Positions 1 to 10,899 of a stretch of 64,000 bases of DNA are shown here, in pieces. Position 1 is the first letter of the stretch. Each line of letters opens with the position of its first letter. The translations under genes and the position numbers were made by a program. The notes under the pieces are model-generated. The model saw only the letters and a program-made list of their open reading frames with translations. It made no database searches and had not been told where the DNA came from. The stretch is from positions 18,112,875-18,176,874 of the forward strand of contig OX359273.1 of assembly GCA_947179155.2 (NCBI GenBank), given 5' to 3'. The stretch comes from Hedera helix (Eukaryota; Streptophyta; Magnoliopsida; Apiales; Araliaceae).

Positions 1-155
1 GGGGTCGCGATCTGAAATAGGATCCGATCCCAGCCGCAGATGCACCTGCGGCTGGTCTGGTGCCCTGGTCTCGGTGCCCTTTTGCCTCCCTTTTCGGTAC
101 CCCGAGTCAACATGTAACTTGTCCCACGTTAAGATACAAGATTTTAGAACCGGTT

Positions 156-905
156 GACCCATTCAAACAAATCCGTCAGAAACAATACCTGACCCCTTCA
201 AACAATCCGTCAGAAACAATACCTGACCCCTTCAAAAAAATCCGTCATAAACAATACCTGACCCATTCAAAAAAATCCGTCATAAACAATACCTGACCCA
301 TTCAAACAAATCCGTCAGAAACAATACCTGACCCCTTCAAACAATCCGTCAAAAATAATACCTGACTCCTTCAAACAATCCATCAGAAATAATACCTGAC
401 CAATTCAAAACCGGGCCGTCAGAAACAATACCTGACCAATTCAAAATCGGGCCGTCAGAAACAATACCTGACCAATTCAAAACCGGCCCGTCAGAGACAA
501 TACCTGACCAATTCAAAACCGGCCCGTCAGAAACAATACCTGACCAATTCAAAACCGGCCCGTCAGAGACAATACCTGACCAATTCAAAACCGGCTCGTC
601 AGAAACAATACCTGACCAATTCAAAACCGGCCCGTCAGAGACAATACCTGACCAATTCAAAACCGGCCCGTCAAAAACAATACCTGACCAATTCAAAATC
701 GGCCCGTCAGAAACAATACCTGACCAATTCAAAACCGGCCCGTCAGAAACAATACTTAACCAATTCAAAACCGGCCCATCAGAAACAATACCTGATCGAT
801 CCGTCAGAAACAATACCTGACCAATTCAAAGTCAACCCGTCAGAAACAATACCTGACCAATTAAAAAACGACCAGTCAGAGACGATACCTGACCTTTCAA
901 AAATG
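156..905. repeat. 34-36-bp tandem array in the Tat 3' UTR (copy 1)
   Basis: About 21 head-to-tail units contain the core CCGTCAGAAACAATACCTGA. The first units are 34-35 bp (spacer based on CCCCTTCAAACAAT) and later ones are 36 bp (spacer CCAATTCAAAACCGGC). The 36-bp period is a multiple of three, so both strands stay open: the minus strand reads a 12-residue repeat NWSGIVSDGPVL and the plus strand a 12-residue repeat KQYLTNSKPARQ. These long frames are a by-product of the period and I do not call them proteins. Tat-lineage elements are known to carry variable tandem repeats at this place. Confidence 0.95.
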
Positions 906-1056
906 ACCCGCCGGAGACGAGAGGCCCGGGCGGTGTTCATTCGTAACTTTGAAGCTAACCTATACATAAACATATTGAATGTGATATCGCATCATCTTAA
1001 GTATCTGCAGCATCGTTAAGCATATATTGTGCATTTTCATGCATCGGGTGCCTACT

Positions 1057-1111
1057 TCTTTATCATGTCCATTTCATATTTCATTCCATGGACATGATAA
1101 AGAGGGGCAGC
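1057..1111 (+). promoter_or_regulatory. Perfect hairpin plus polypurine tract before the LTR (copy 1)
   Basis: A 16-bp perfect inverted repeat (TCTTTATCATGTCCAT at 1057-1072, its complement at 1088-1103, 15-nt loop) runs straight into the purine-rich AAAGAGGGGCAGC that ends at 1111, one base before the LTR. The purine tract primes plus-strand DNA synthesis in LTR elements. The same hairpin is kept exactly at 16794-16840, though the loop differs slightly. Confidence 0.85.
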
Positions 1112-3358
1112 TGTAGACACCCAAATTTTGCACTTCTCTACTAACCCTGGCAGGAGGGCAAAATCGTCATTTGACCCAACATGCGAAAAGGAGGGTGGAC
1201 CCCAACACGAAGCCACCCCAACGATTTACGGTCAAAGCCGCCACGACGGACAACGAGCATCCGGTCACTTGAGGCAAGGCAAACGGTTGATCGAGAAAAA
1301 CCTGAGTTGATCACAAAAGGCGACTAATGGCCACTACGCTTACAATGTTCGGGGGTCTCGCTCTCCGGTGAGCGAGCGGCTGCCCAACTCGCCGGTGAGC
1401 TGACGGGGGTGGAAGGGGGCAGCGCCCCCTGGAAGCCAAACACAAAGAGCAGTTTATACATCAGGTAGCAGCCCTCCAAAATAATGCCGCAGAAATTGGC
1501 GAATTAAGACCGTGTGGCACGAAAATCGAGAAAAACAAGCCGGACAGCCGCAGATACACCTGCGGCCACCGACAAACGGGACAGTGCTCGGCTCGAGGAG
1601 ACAGCCCGGCAGCCGAGGAATCGGCGCGGGCGGCTTGCAGCCCAGCCGCAGATGCACCTGCAGCCAGTCGCAGATGCACGTGCGGCTGCCTGCAGATGCA
1701 CTATAGAGCGGCCATTTCCACCCGAGAAGAAGAAGAGGAAGAAAAATATAGAGATTTTAGAGAGAGAAAGCTCGCGGGAGGAGAGAGAATTGGCTTGTTC
1801 TTGGTTAGATTTGAGTGAAAAATTCATCCTTTCTTGCTAGTTAGTCGAGTGTTCTTGTGGTGTTATCCGATTTGTGAAATAAGAAGCTTTGATCGGCATT
1901 TTGCAAGGTGAAAAGGGTTTTCTTTTGATATTTTCTTGTTTGTATTAATGTGATAATGTTGTGTTTTGGGTTTGTGTAGCATAGTATGTTGTTGTATTGA
2001 TGATGATCCGTGGGTTAGGGCTCGTTAGCGAGGGTTCCATTGGAACGTAACTTCCTCCTAATGCCCCGATGACATCCGTACGGTGATATATCATTCGTCG
2101 AGTTCATAGATAGTTGTAGTATTGGCATTGAGATTTGTGATGCATATGATATCGTAATGAGTTAGTATGCATATGATATCGTAATGAGTTAGTATTGTTA
2201 GATTTGTCGTAGTGTTGGTTGTGCAACGATCTGGGTGAATGTGAGTCTAGGGAGGAGATCCTCGTGGTCAAATCCCGATGATGGACATTTTTTTGGTGTA
2301 TGTAATCATTAGATAGGATTCACGGTAGTATATGTGTAATATCGGGCCTTAAAACGATACCAAATCGAGGTCGGGTTAAGGCCCCGTAATAATAAAGATA
2401 TGTGATTGTGGGTGTTTGGGGTTGTCTGGATGGCTTACATGCCCATAGATAGCCCCGACACGTTTTGGGATGCTTGTTTTAATTTACGACACAAAAAATA
2501 AGGTTTCAAAAATAAGGTAAACAGGAAAGATTTTCTAAAAGTGATCAAATTAGGATATTAGATTCACGAGGTTTAAAAGTTAAGAGTTTGGGCGAACTTT
2601 GATCATTGTTTGATGAATAGGCTCCATTGGATTTTGAAATGTCATAAAAGATGTTTTCGGAAAAAATAAATAAACGTTTTTTATTAAACTTTGTGCATAG
2701 GGTTAAAGAGTTCTAGAAGTTGCCTTCATTTTATTTATATTTACTGTTAGAAGGCAATGTATAGTCTCGATTCCTATTTGACAAAAGTTTAAAAACTATT
2801 GTTTTCTAAAAATGACAACTAATAAAAACCTCATCGTTTTCGAAATTAAAATCAATCTTTCTTATAAAAAGCGAAGCCTCGTCATTTGGGTCAAAAGACG
2901 TCTAAACACTTTCTCGACAAAACACATTTTGCCATATAAAATTAAAGCAACTTTGGGTCACGCACACACACGCAACTCCCGCATTTTTAGAAATTTAAAA
3001 GGATAGAAAAACATCGAGATAGCGGTAACCGTGTTTTCATGGAAGTCGGGGGGTGCCTAACACCTTCCCCTCGCTTAAGCAAGCCCCCGAACTCTATGAA
3101 TCTCGGTTTACGGACCAATTAATTTGGAGTCACATATGAGCCAGCAATTACGAAAACAAAAATTCGGATGAGTTGGTACATCCATTTTAAATATACCAAC
3201 TGGCGACTCTGGTCAATTGGCTCATAAAAAATTCGACATTTCAAAACCCCGTCGACACTAAGCCGACCCTTTTCAAAAATCACATCTTAATCTAAAAGCT
3301 AAAATTGGAAAGGGCTTTTTTATTAAAAAACGAAACGACGAAAATCCCAGCGTCGACA
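1112..3358 (+). repeat. Tat element 5' LTR (2247 bp)
   Basis: It starts TGTAGACACCC right after a polypurine tract and ends GTCGACA two bases before the PBS; the termini TGTAGAC and GTCGACA form an imperfect inverted repeat. It pairs with 16849-19077. Differences by eye include a 27-bp tandem duplication near 2142-2196 and extra copies of a GCAGATGCAC motif near 1648-1700 in this LTR, and an indel near 2950. A count over about 150 bp (1861-2010) gives three substitutions. Small open frames in it look like chance. Confidence 0.93.
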
Positions 3359-3360
3359 GC

Positions 3361-3381
3361 TGGCAACTCTGCTGGGGATAG
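3361..3381 (+). other. Primer-binding site, tRNA-Arg type
   Basis: TGGCAACTCTGCTGGGGATA follows the LTR end after two bases. The complement of the 3' end of plant tRNA-Arg(ACG) with CCA is TGGCGACTCCGCTGGGGA, so this site matches with two changes. A tRNA-Arg primer is typical of Ogre/Tat elements. It primes minus-strand DNA synthesis. Confidence 0.85.
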
Positions 3382-4138
3382 TAGAGGGCTTAAGCCGCGT
3401 TTAAAATCTCGATGTTTTCCTATACTTTAAAAATCTAAAAATATGGGGTTGCGTTGCTTGCGTTAATTTACCTTTTGGTGCGTATATGCGAATGGTGTGA
3501 TTGCGTTTTCTTTTCAAGGCTTTACTTTATTAGCATCATATGCATGCGGTGAGGTACGATGAATGTATGTTGAATGTATGTTGAGCAGTTCCTCCTCCTG
3601 AGGCAAACCCGTCGGATGTGGATTACTGGACTCAAAGGGGTGCTCCCCGGCGAGGCTCAGGAAAAGCATCCACTCAGATCCAATCCAATTGAAAGATCGG
3701 ATTTATTCCCTTTTAGTATGTTGCGAAGATCTGGGAACCTTCATGCCAAAAAGCCCGCGAGAGTAACTTAGGGTAGGTCAGCCTCAGATAAACCCAACGC
3801 ATGGAAAGTCTCTTCATACCCTTTTACACTTTACGCACATGACATCATCAAATATTTTGTACCTCCCGCGTTGTCAAAATAAAAGCACTAACCTCTGTTT
3901 TACAGGGACAGCTCGGAGAGCATCATAACTGCACAATGTCATACCTTGGTTAAAATAAAAGGGATACTGACCCTATTTTGCAGAAAAAGATTACAAAACT
4001 CAAAAAGACAAAAAATATTGGGTTTAGCATGCATCTGCCAATATCGTTTCCCGGAACTAAACATTGGCGTGTTTTATTTACAGGATTGCGCCCCAAACTC
4101 GTCTCCGATCCAAGAGAGCCAAAGAGTCAATAGTCGAA
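3382..4138 (+). other. Tat element 5' leader
   Basis: This is the region between PBS and gag ATG. It has small open frames (for example 3574-3771, 65 codons) without recognisable domains, and I see no extra ORF1 of the kind some Ogre elements carry. It is treated as untranslated leader. Confidence 0.7.
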
Positions 4139-5872
4139 ATGGCTGAGAACCCCAATCCTAATCCGGCTCCCGTATCTCGGAAAGAATTCGATGCAGTGAG
4201 AAATCAAATGACAGAGCTGACCATGTTGCTCAAAGAGCATTTTAAGCTAAAATCAGGGCCGCAACCCGAGGACCTGCCGGGGCCATCATCTCAAGGGAAC
4301 GGACTGACCCCAGAAACTCCAAAAGTTGAACCGCCAAAGTAAGTTATTATCATCCCAGAAGATGAGGTTGCCAGCAGTGTTAGCAAGAAGTTAAAGCAGA
4401 TGGAAGAGGCCATCAAAACCATAAAGGGGATCAGGTCGTATGGCAGTGTTAACTACTCCGACTTATGCATCTTTCCCGGAGCCAAGTATCATGAGAAGTT
4501 CAAAATTCCCGAATTTGGAAAATATAACGGGTCAGGGGATCCTTACACACATTTGAAGGTATACATCGGAGAATTAGGGGCATATGCTGAAGATGAGTCG
4601 TTGAGAATGCAGTTGTTCCAGAAAAGCCTGACAGGGGAGGCTAGGACCTGGTATGCAAGGTTGGATAATGCTAAGATTCATAATTGGGAGGAGTTGGCCC
4701 ACACCTTCTTGACACAATACAACTTTCAATCCCAAATGGCCCCGGACCGATACCAGATAACCAAAATCAGAAAACAGACCAAGGAATCCTTTAGAGACTA
4801 CGCTCAACGATGGAGGAGGATGGTGGCCCAGGTAAACCCACCCATGAGTGAGGCAGAGATGGTAATGACCTTCATCGATATACAAGACGCCCCTTACTAT
4901 GAAAGGGTGATAGAAGGGATAGGGAAGCCTTTTGCGGAGATGATCAAACACGGGGAAATGGCAGAAATGGGGTTGAAGTTAGGGAAGATCAGAGATTTCC
5001 CAGCTCTTGAAGCTGTTGCTGAGCAAATCCAGAGTGGAAACTATGGCAATTCTTCCCGGAGACCCCAGAAGAGAAAACAAGAGGATGTATCCCTGGTCTT
5101 GCAGGGGCTATCTGGGAAAGTAATGACCAGCCCTCCGGTCCGCATGCAAAGAAATGAGGCCCCACGTCCGTCAAATTTCAACAATCAAAAGTATGAGGGG
5201 CGCAGGAATTTCGAAAAGCCACAGAAGAGAGAGTTCACCCCATTAGGGGATTCATTGGAGCAAATACTGGCCATGTTGGTGAGCCAGAAAAAGATTACAG
5301 AGCTAGCACCTCCATCGGACCCGAAGGGCAAGAGCTATGACCCCAGTAAAAGATGTGCCTATCACTCGGGATCCCCGGGGCATGATACCCAGGACTGCTG
5401 GTCATTAAAACACAAGATCCAGAACATGATTGACCGCGAAGAGATCATGGTGGAACAACCGGAACCTCCAAATGTAAAGGTCAACCCTCTTCCCGAGCAT
5501 AGTGGGGGAGGCGTGAACGTAGTGGAAACCAGTGGGGTGGAAGGTCCCTTGAAATTGAAATACATAAGAAAGATAGAAGAAGAGATTGCTATGACCGATG
5601 CCCAGGAGGGTGCGCAAAACGAGCCTATCAAGTTTGTTGACGTGATTCGAGATACCAAAAAGGAGCCTATCCGGTTATCAGCCCCAAGACCCTTTGTTAT
5701 AGCAGCCAGGTCACAATTGCCGATTACCAATCTGAAGGTTGTTCCATGGAATTATGGGGGAAAGACCGAGGAGGAGGCCAGCTGTGCATCAGTCAGCTCT
5801 AAGGGAAATCCATTGTATTTACCAAGGCGGGGTTTTGAGAACACGAAAAAGGAAAACGGGAAAATATCATAG
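4139..5872 (+). pseudogene. gag: Tat gag (interrupted by stops)
   Basis: This is the capsid/nucleocapsid precursor that would package element RNA in the cytoplasm. The ATG at 4139 begins MAENPNPNPAPVSRKEF, in frame with the downstream body. A TAA at 4340-4342 breaks the N-terminal part. The retrotransposon gag domain lies around residues 120-250, with SLTGEARTWYARL and WEELAHTFLTQYNF visible. A Tat-type zinc-knuckle-like motif CAYHSGSPGHDTQDC lies near 5355-5399. The frame stops at a TAG at 5870-5872 but continues in the same frame into protease, so gag-pro was probably one ORF. It is non-functional as it stands. Confidence 0.92.
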
Positions 5873-7057
5873 GAAAAAGCATCGGAGTTTTGGGAGAAAA
5901 TGAATCACGGCAAGGCGGATGTGGTTAAGGCGCTTGAGGTGCAACCACCCCTGACATCCATCTTAGACCTAGTATTGGCATCCAATGATCATCATCAGGT
6001 ATTGAGCAAAGTCCTGGAAGAGGCTTATGTCCCCAAGTCAATTAATACTGAGAGACTCGGACACTTGGTGGGTCACCTGTTGGACAACAATGTAATCTCA
6101 TTTACCGACGACGATATCCCCGAAGAAGGGAGGGGGCACCGGAGACCGTTACACATTACGGTCATCTCCTCCGGATATGTGATGAACGGAGTCTTGATTG
6201 ATGGTGGGTCAGCCCTGAATATTTGCCCATACAGTACTCTGGAGAAGATGAAAATCAACCCTAAGCGCCTGCGGGCCAGCCAAGTGGTGGTGAGGGCGTT
6301 TGACGGATCTAGATAGGATACAGTGGGAGAGATGGAGCTGCCGGTGGAGATCGGGCCTTATACTTTTGACATTTCTTTCCAGGTGCTGGATATCACGACC
6401 AGCTACAATATGCTACTAGGGAGGCCCTGGATTTATATGGCAGGGGCAGTTCCCTCCACCCTGCATCAACAAATAAAATTCATCGTTGAGGGGCACTTGG
6501 TAACAATTGCAGCAGAATCTGACTACCATGTTCCCTCTGTAAAAGGCATGCCGGTGATCCATGTGGACGAATCGGCCGAACCAATCAGCTATCAGGCATT
6601 TGAAATTAGCACCCCTCAGTACAAGCAGTTGGGGGCTCCGGAGTTGAAACCTAAAATGTCTCCCGAGCTCACCTTCGTTGCCCGGGAAATGATGGCAATG
6701 AACTTCCAGCCGGGGCAAGGGCTGGGCAAGAACAACCAAGGAATCACCGAGCCCATCCAGATACCGGCACAGTCGGGCAGGACAGGGTTAGGATATCATG
6801 GAGGTGCTAGGTCAAAGAACTCATACAAGAATATTCCCGTTCGGATAACCGGAGTCCCGATCCCGAGAACCAATAATGAACACTCCCCGAGGGTAGTCAA
6901 GCCGGCATTTGAAGCAAAGGGTAAGGTGGAGGCTCCCCCAGCCAAGGGATTGGCCCAGCAGATGGGATTCTTGCAGGAAATCATGGAACAGTTTGAGGAG
7001 AAGTGTCATCCCGGGACAGTCAGGCCCCAATGGAAAAGGAAAGGAGAAGATGTCTGA
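5873..7057 (+). pseudogene. pro: Tat protease and G-patch region of gag-pro
   Basis: It continues the gag frame after TAG 5870, with another TAG at 6314-6316, and ends at TGA 7055-7057. The aspartic protease would cut the polyprotein; its catalytic loop reads LIDGGSALNICP (Asp codon 6200-6202), i.e. DGG where DTG/DSG is usual. The strand around YNMLLGRPW at about 6410 fits the second half of the fold. A G-patch-like segment (MNFQPGQGLGKNNQGITEP to GRTGLGYHGG, about 6685-6808) follows; such glycine-rich nucleic-acid-binding patches occur near protease in some retroelements. The end is shifted relative to 7058-7249, so one frameshift lies near 7055. Confidence 0.88.
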
Positions 7058-7249
7058 CGGCAAGTAGATCATGCCATTTATCAATTGGGCCGGGTTAGAG
7101 GTGCCCGGAGAAAGTGAAAATGAAGGCCGAAGCCAAGTTGCCGCAATCATTGAAGAGGTGCCAGATACAGAGACCCCCTCCATCACTAGCTATAAAACCG
7201 AAGTGATCCCCAGGAATTGGACCGTGCAGCCAGTAGTATCCAGAAAAGG
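7058..7249 (+). pseudogene. Coding linker between protease and intron (shifted frame)
   Basis: It is open from 7071 in frame 0 (MPFINWAGLEVPGES...) up to a GT at 7250. A TAG at 7065-7067 lies in this frame. It appears to be the C-terminal continuation of gag-pro after a small indel near 7055, because the frame up to 7249 joins the RT frame in phase if 7250-7424 is removed. No known domain is visible. Confidence 0.55.
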
Positions 7250-7424
7250 GTAAATGCAGGTGTGTCCGAGAATCTTATCCAGTAGGGGGATCAAGGGGTT
7301 TTTAAGTCGGTGTTTTTGTTTTTTGTATCTGCACGTCTATTTCATATTTTTGTCATGATTATTGAAAAAGGAAGTCCTGTACTTAATGTTTATATATATG
7401 AAAAATATTTTTGTTTCATGTCAG
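7250..7424 (+). other. Probable Ogre-type spliceosomal intron (175 bp)
   Basis: The donor is GTAAAT after AAAAGG; the acceptor is TTGTTTCATGTCAG. The interior is T-rich and has stops in frame. Removing 7250-7424 joins frame 0 to the RT frame (frame 1) exactly in phase, turning an interrupted region into one reading frame. Ogre elements are known to have an intron at this site between protease and RT, where splicing controls the ratio of gag-pro to gag-pro-pol. The splice sites are predicted, not shown. Confidence 0.65.
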
Positions 7425-8604
7425 GTGTACCGATTTGAGTCATTCTAGCCTAACAAAAGATTTTCCAAATTTGAAAGACGATTATGATTTTGATATAGAA
7501 CTGGATTTCGATTTGATGGGAATTGAGCAGGACGAAGCAGGTGATGACGACGCTCCCGACGAGATCAAAGAGTGGGTCGAGGATAAACCCAAACCCAACC
7601 TAGACCAGACCATCACCATCAACATAGGAACGCTTGAAAACCCCAAATAGCTGAAAATTGGGGCAGACCTGACTCCCGACCAGAAAACAGAGGTAGCTGA
7701 ACTATTGAGCCAATATGAGGATGTGTTTGCCTGGTCACATGAGGACATGATCGGTCTGTCCGCGGATATTGTGGTGCATCGATTGCCTATCAAGGAGGGT
7801 TTCAGGCCAGTTAAGCAGAAGCTGAGAAAGTTAAAACCAGAGTGGAGCTTAAAAGTGAAGGAAGAGATAGTCAAGCAATTCAAGGCTGGGATCATCATGG
7901 TATCCACTTACCCAGAATGGCTTTCCAATATAGTTCCAGTGGCGAAGCCCGGAGGAAAGGTGAGAGTATGTGTTGACTACAGGGATCTGAACAAAGCTAG
8001 TCTCAAGGATAACTTCCCAGTGCCTTTCATACACATCTTGGTGGATAATACGGCTCAGTATGAAATGTATTTATCTGTCGATTGTTTCGTGGGATATCAC
8101 CAGATAATGGTGGCGGAAGAGGACCGAGAAAAGACTGCCTTCATCAACCCCTGGGGCACGTTTTGTTATAGACGACTTGCTTTCGGCCTCACAAATGCAG
8201 GGGCCACTTATCAGAGGGCAATGATGTCCCTATTCCACGACATGATGCACAAGGAGATAGAGGTTTACGTGGATGACATTATTGTGAAATCAAGGACGGA
8301 ATCTGACCATGTGACTCACCTCAAGAAGCTATTTGAGCGACTCAGGAAGTATAATTTGAAGCTCAATCCCGCAAAGTGTGCCTTCGGGGTTCAGTCAGGC
8401 AAGCTCCTTGGATTCTTGGTGAGCAATCGAGGCATCGAACTGGATCCGGCTAAGATCAAAGCCATTGTTGATATGCCAGCACCTCGTACAGAGAAAGAGA
8501 TAAGGGGATTCTTGGGGAGGATAAACTTCATCAGTCGGTTCATATCCCATCTGACAACCACCTGCGAACCGATCTTTAAACTGTTAAGGAAAGATGCCTC
8601 CTGA
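7425..8604 (+). pseudogene. pol: Tat reverse transcriptase region
   Basis: The RNA-dependent DNA polymerase copies element RNA. The frame is open from 7425 with a TAG at 7648-7650 and a TGA at 8602-8604 that likely replaces a Trp codon. An acidic linker (7460-7640) precedes it. RT motifs are in order: VRVCVDYRDLNKAS, FGLTNAGATYQRAM, catalytic YVDD at 8266-8277, LLGFLVSNRGIELDPAKI. No frameshift is seen in the whole pol part, only point stops. It continues in frame into RNase H. Confidence 0.95.
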
Positions 8605-9816
8605 GAGTGGAACAGTCAATGCCAAAAGGCCTTTCAGACTATTAAAAAGCAATTAACAGAAGCGCCAGTGCTGGTACCTCCGAAGGACGGGATTCCCCTT
8701 TACCTGTATATATCCGTGAATGATATGGTGATGGGTTGTATGCTGGGGCAGAAAAGTGAATTCGGCAAGGAGCGTGTCATTTATTACCTCAGCAAGAGAT
8801 TCAACAGCTGTGAACAGAATTACACGCCGATCGAGAGAACATGTTGCGCCTTGGCATGGGCTACTATGAGGTTACAACATTACCTTCATGGACACACTAC
8901 CTATTTGATCTCGCGAATCGATCCCTTGAAGTATATATTTGAAAGGCCGATGTTGAATTGTCGATTGTCAAGGTGGCAGTTAATCCTACAACAATTCGAT
9001 ATCCTCTATATCACCCAGAAAGCCGTGAAGGGGCAGGGGATTGCAGATCAATTATCAGAGATGCTGACGGGGGGAATGGAGCCTTTAGAAACTTCCCTAC
9101 CGGGTGAGGACATATTGTGGGTCCAACAAACGAGGTATAATGACGAAGGGCAGTTTTGGAAAATGTATTTCGATGGTGCAATAAATGCTGAAGGGGCTGG
9201 AGCTGGAGCGGTCCTGGTCTCCATTACGGGCGAGCAACACCCTGTTCTCACCAAATTACAGTTCAGTAACTCAAACAATACGGCTGAATACGAAGGATGT
9301 ATTTTGGGACTGAGATTCGCCCGCAATATGGGAGTGAAAAGATTAGCCGTGTTCGGAGATTCAGAGTTGGTAATCAGACAGGCGACGGGGGTATATGGCA
9401 CTAAGGAGCTTCGGTTACTCCCCTTCCACCGGTGTGTGATCCGATTAATGCAAGAATTTGAAGACATAGCCTTCCGACATATTCCCAGGGGGCGGAATGA
9501 CTTTGCCGATGCATTGGCCACCCTGGCTTCGTTAGTCCACGTACTAAAAAACAAAGCCACTCCACAGATTGAAATAACAGTGCAAAATGCTCCCGCTTAC
9601 GAAGAATATATATTGGAGTTATCAGAAGAGGTGGTTCAGCCAAATCAGCCCTGGTATCATGACATCCAGAAATACTTGAGGGATAGATCACTCCCCGACC
9701 AGGCGAACCGAACGGAAAGGCAGAGAATCCAGAAGATGGCGATGAAATTCTATTTAAGCGGAGACTCCTTGTATAAGAGGGATGTAGGCTTGGGATTATT
9801 GCGATGTGTGGACTAG
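8605..9816 (+). pseudogene. pol: Tat dual RNase H region
   Basis: It is in frame with RT and ends at TAG 9814-9816. The first, gypsy-type RNase H (8610-9060) shows YYLSKRFNSCEQNYTPIE. A second RNase H of another type (9160-9530) shows FDGAINAEGAGAGAVLV, NNTAEYEGCILGL, GDSELVI and NDFADALATLASL, giving the D-E-D-D acidic set. RNase H removes the RNA strand from RNA:DNA hybrids. Two RNase H domains in tandem mark the Tat lineage; the second is thought to have been gained separately from RT. Confidence 0.9.
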
Positions 9817-10899
9817 ACTCAAGCACATAAAATCATGGGCGAAGTGCACGGTGGAGTATGTGGGCCGCATATGAGTGGACCGATGTTGGCCAAGAAAATT
9901 CTGAGAACGGGGCACTACTGGCTATCACTTAAGGCTGACTGTGACGATCATGTCAAGCGATGTTTCCAATGCCAAGCACACGGTAATGTGATGCATGCGC
10001 CTCCTAATGAACTGCACTGTATGACTTCCCCTTGGCCTTTCTCCATGTGGGGTATGGATGTAATCGGACCCGTGGAGCCCAAAGCGAGCAACGACCACCG
10101 ATTCATTTTCGTCATGATTGATTATTTCACTAAATGGGTGGAGGCAGCTTCTTTCCCCAAAGTAACGCAGGAAGTTATAGTCAGTTTCATCAGGAACAAT
10201 GTCATTCGCCGATACGGACAGCTTGAAATCTTGGTGTCCGACAATGCCAAGAATCTGAACAATGCCCTTATGAAGGAGTTATGCGCCTAATTCAAGATCA
10301 AGCATCTCAATTCTGTCATTTATAGGCCCAAGATGAATGGGGCCGTGGAGGCGGCAAATAAGAATATAAAAAGGATTATGGCAAGAATGTCTGCCAACCA
10401 TCGGGGATGGCCAGATTTGCTGCCCCTCACACTGTTTGCATATCGAACATCAGTTCGTACGTCTACATGGGCAACCCCTTACGCCTTGGTATATGGGATG
10501 GAGGCCGTTTTGCCAGTTGAGATGGAGATGGCGTCCCTCCGAATTTTGCTCGTTGCACGGATTGACGAGGAGGATTGGATACAAAGTCGGTATGACCAAC
10601 TAGCCTTAATAGATGAAAGGAGGGTGGTTGCTATATTACACGGTCAATTGTATCAGCAACGCATATCTCGGTCGTACGACAAAAAGATACGGTCTCGAAA
10701 GTTCAAGGAAAATGACTTAGTGCTAAAGAGGGTCATGCCCTGTCAAGACGAAGCCAAGGGGAAATTCGCTCCAAATTGGGAAGGACCCTTTGTGATCAAA
10801 AAAGTCCTATCTGGAAGGGCCCTCATCCTACAAGAAATGGACGGCGAGGTATTTCCGCAACCCCTGAATTCTGACTCTGTGAAACGGTTCTATGCTTAA
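9817..10899 (+). pseudogene. pol: Tat integrase region
   Basis: It inserts element DNA into the genome. It is in frame with RNase H, with a TAA at 10288-10290 (probably from CAA), and ends at TAA 10897-10899. The N-terminal zinc-binding region has His in GEVHGGVC and LRTGHYW, and Cys in VKRCFQCQ. The catalytic triad is visible: Asp codon 10057, Asp codon 10240, Glu codon 10348, i.e. exactly 35 residues between the last two (DD35E). The C-terminal part ends near NSDSVKRFYA. No chromodomain is seen, as expected for Tat. Confidence 0.93.

Larger units (their letters stand above)
1..1111 (+). mobile_element. 3' internal end of an upstream Tat/Ogre-type copy (partial)
   Basis: This stretch matches 15778-16848, the segment just before the 3' LTR of the complete element, including the tandem array, the hairpin and the polypurine tract. 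It is therefore internal 3' untranslated sequence of another copy whose 3' LTR is the same LTR that serves as 5' LTR of the next element. The left part lies outside the window. The layout internal-LTR-internal-LTR suggests tandem copies sharing an LTR, as produced by unequal recombination. A short GC-rich inverted repeat (arms CAGCCGCAG / CTGCGGCTG, loop ATGCAC) is at 31-54. Confidence 0.85.

Noticed and set aside
349..813. Minus-strand 154-codon repeat protein (and 16125-16550)
   Set aside because: The frame is open only because the repeat period is a multiple of three; the opposite strand is equally open.
156..905. CRISPR-like array with a 34-36-bp period
   Set aside because: Units are contiguous with no unique spacers, lie next to a retrotransposon LTR in plant DNA, and have no cas genes.
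1..1111. Part of the LTR (LTR starting before base 1)
   Set aside because: The polypurine tract and the TGTAGAC/GTCGACA termini place the LTR start at 1112; the same segment precedes the 3' LTR in the complete copy.
1504..1840. 107-108-codon frames on both strands in the Tat LTR
   Set aside because: They overlap each other in opposite directions inside the LTR and are not kept in full in the 3' LTR.
4574..4951. Minus-strand frames under gag, protease and RNase H (for example 125, 122, 141 and 170 codons)
   Set aside because: Shadows of the plus-strand coding frames, with no domains of their own.
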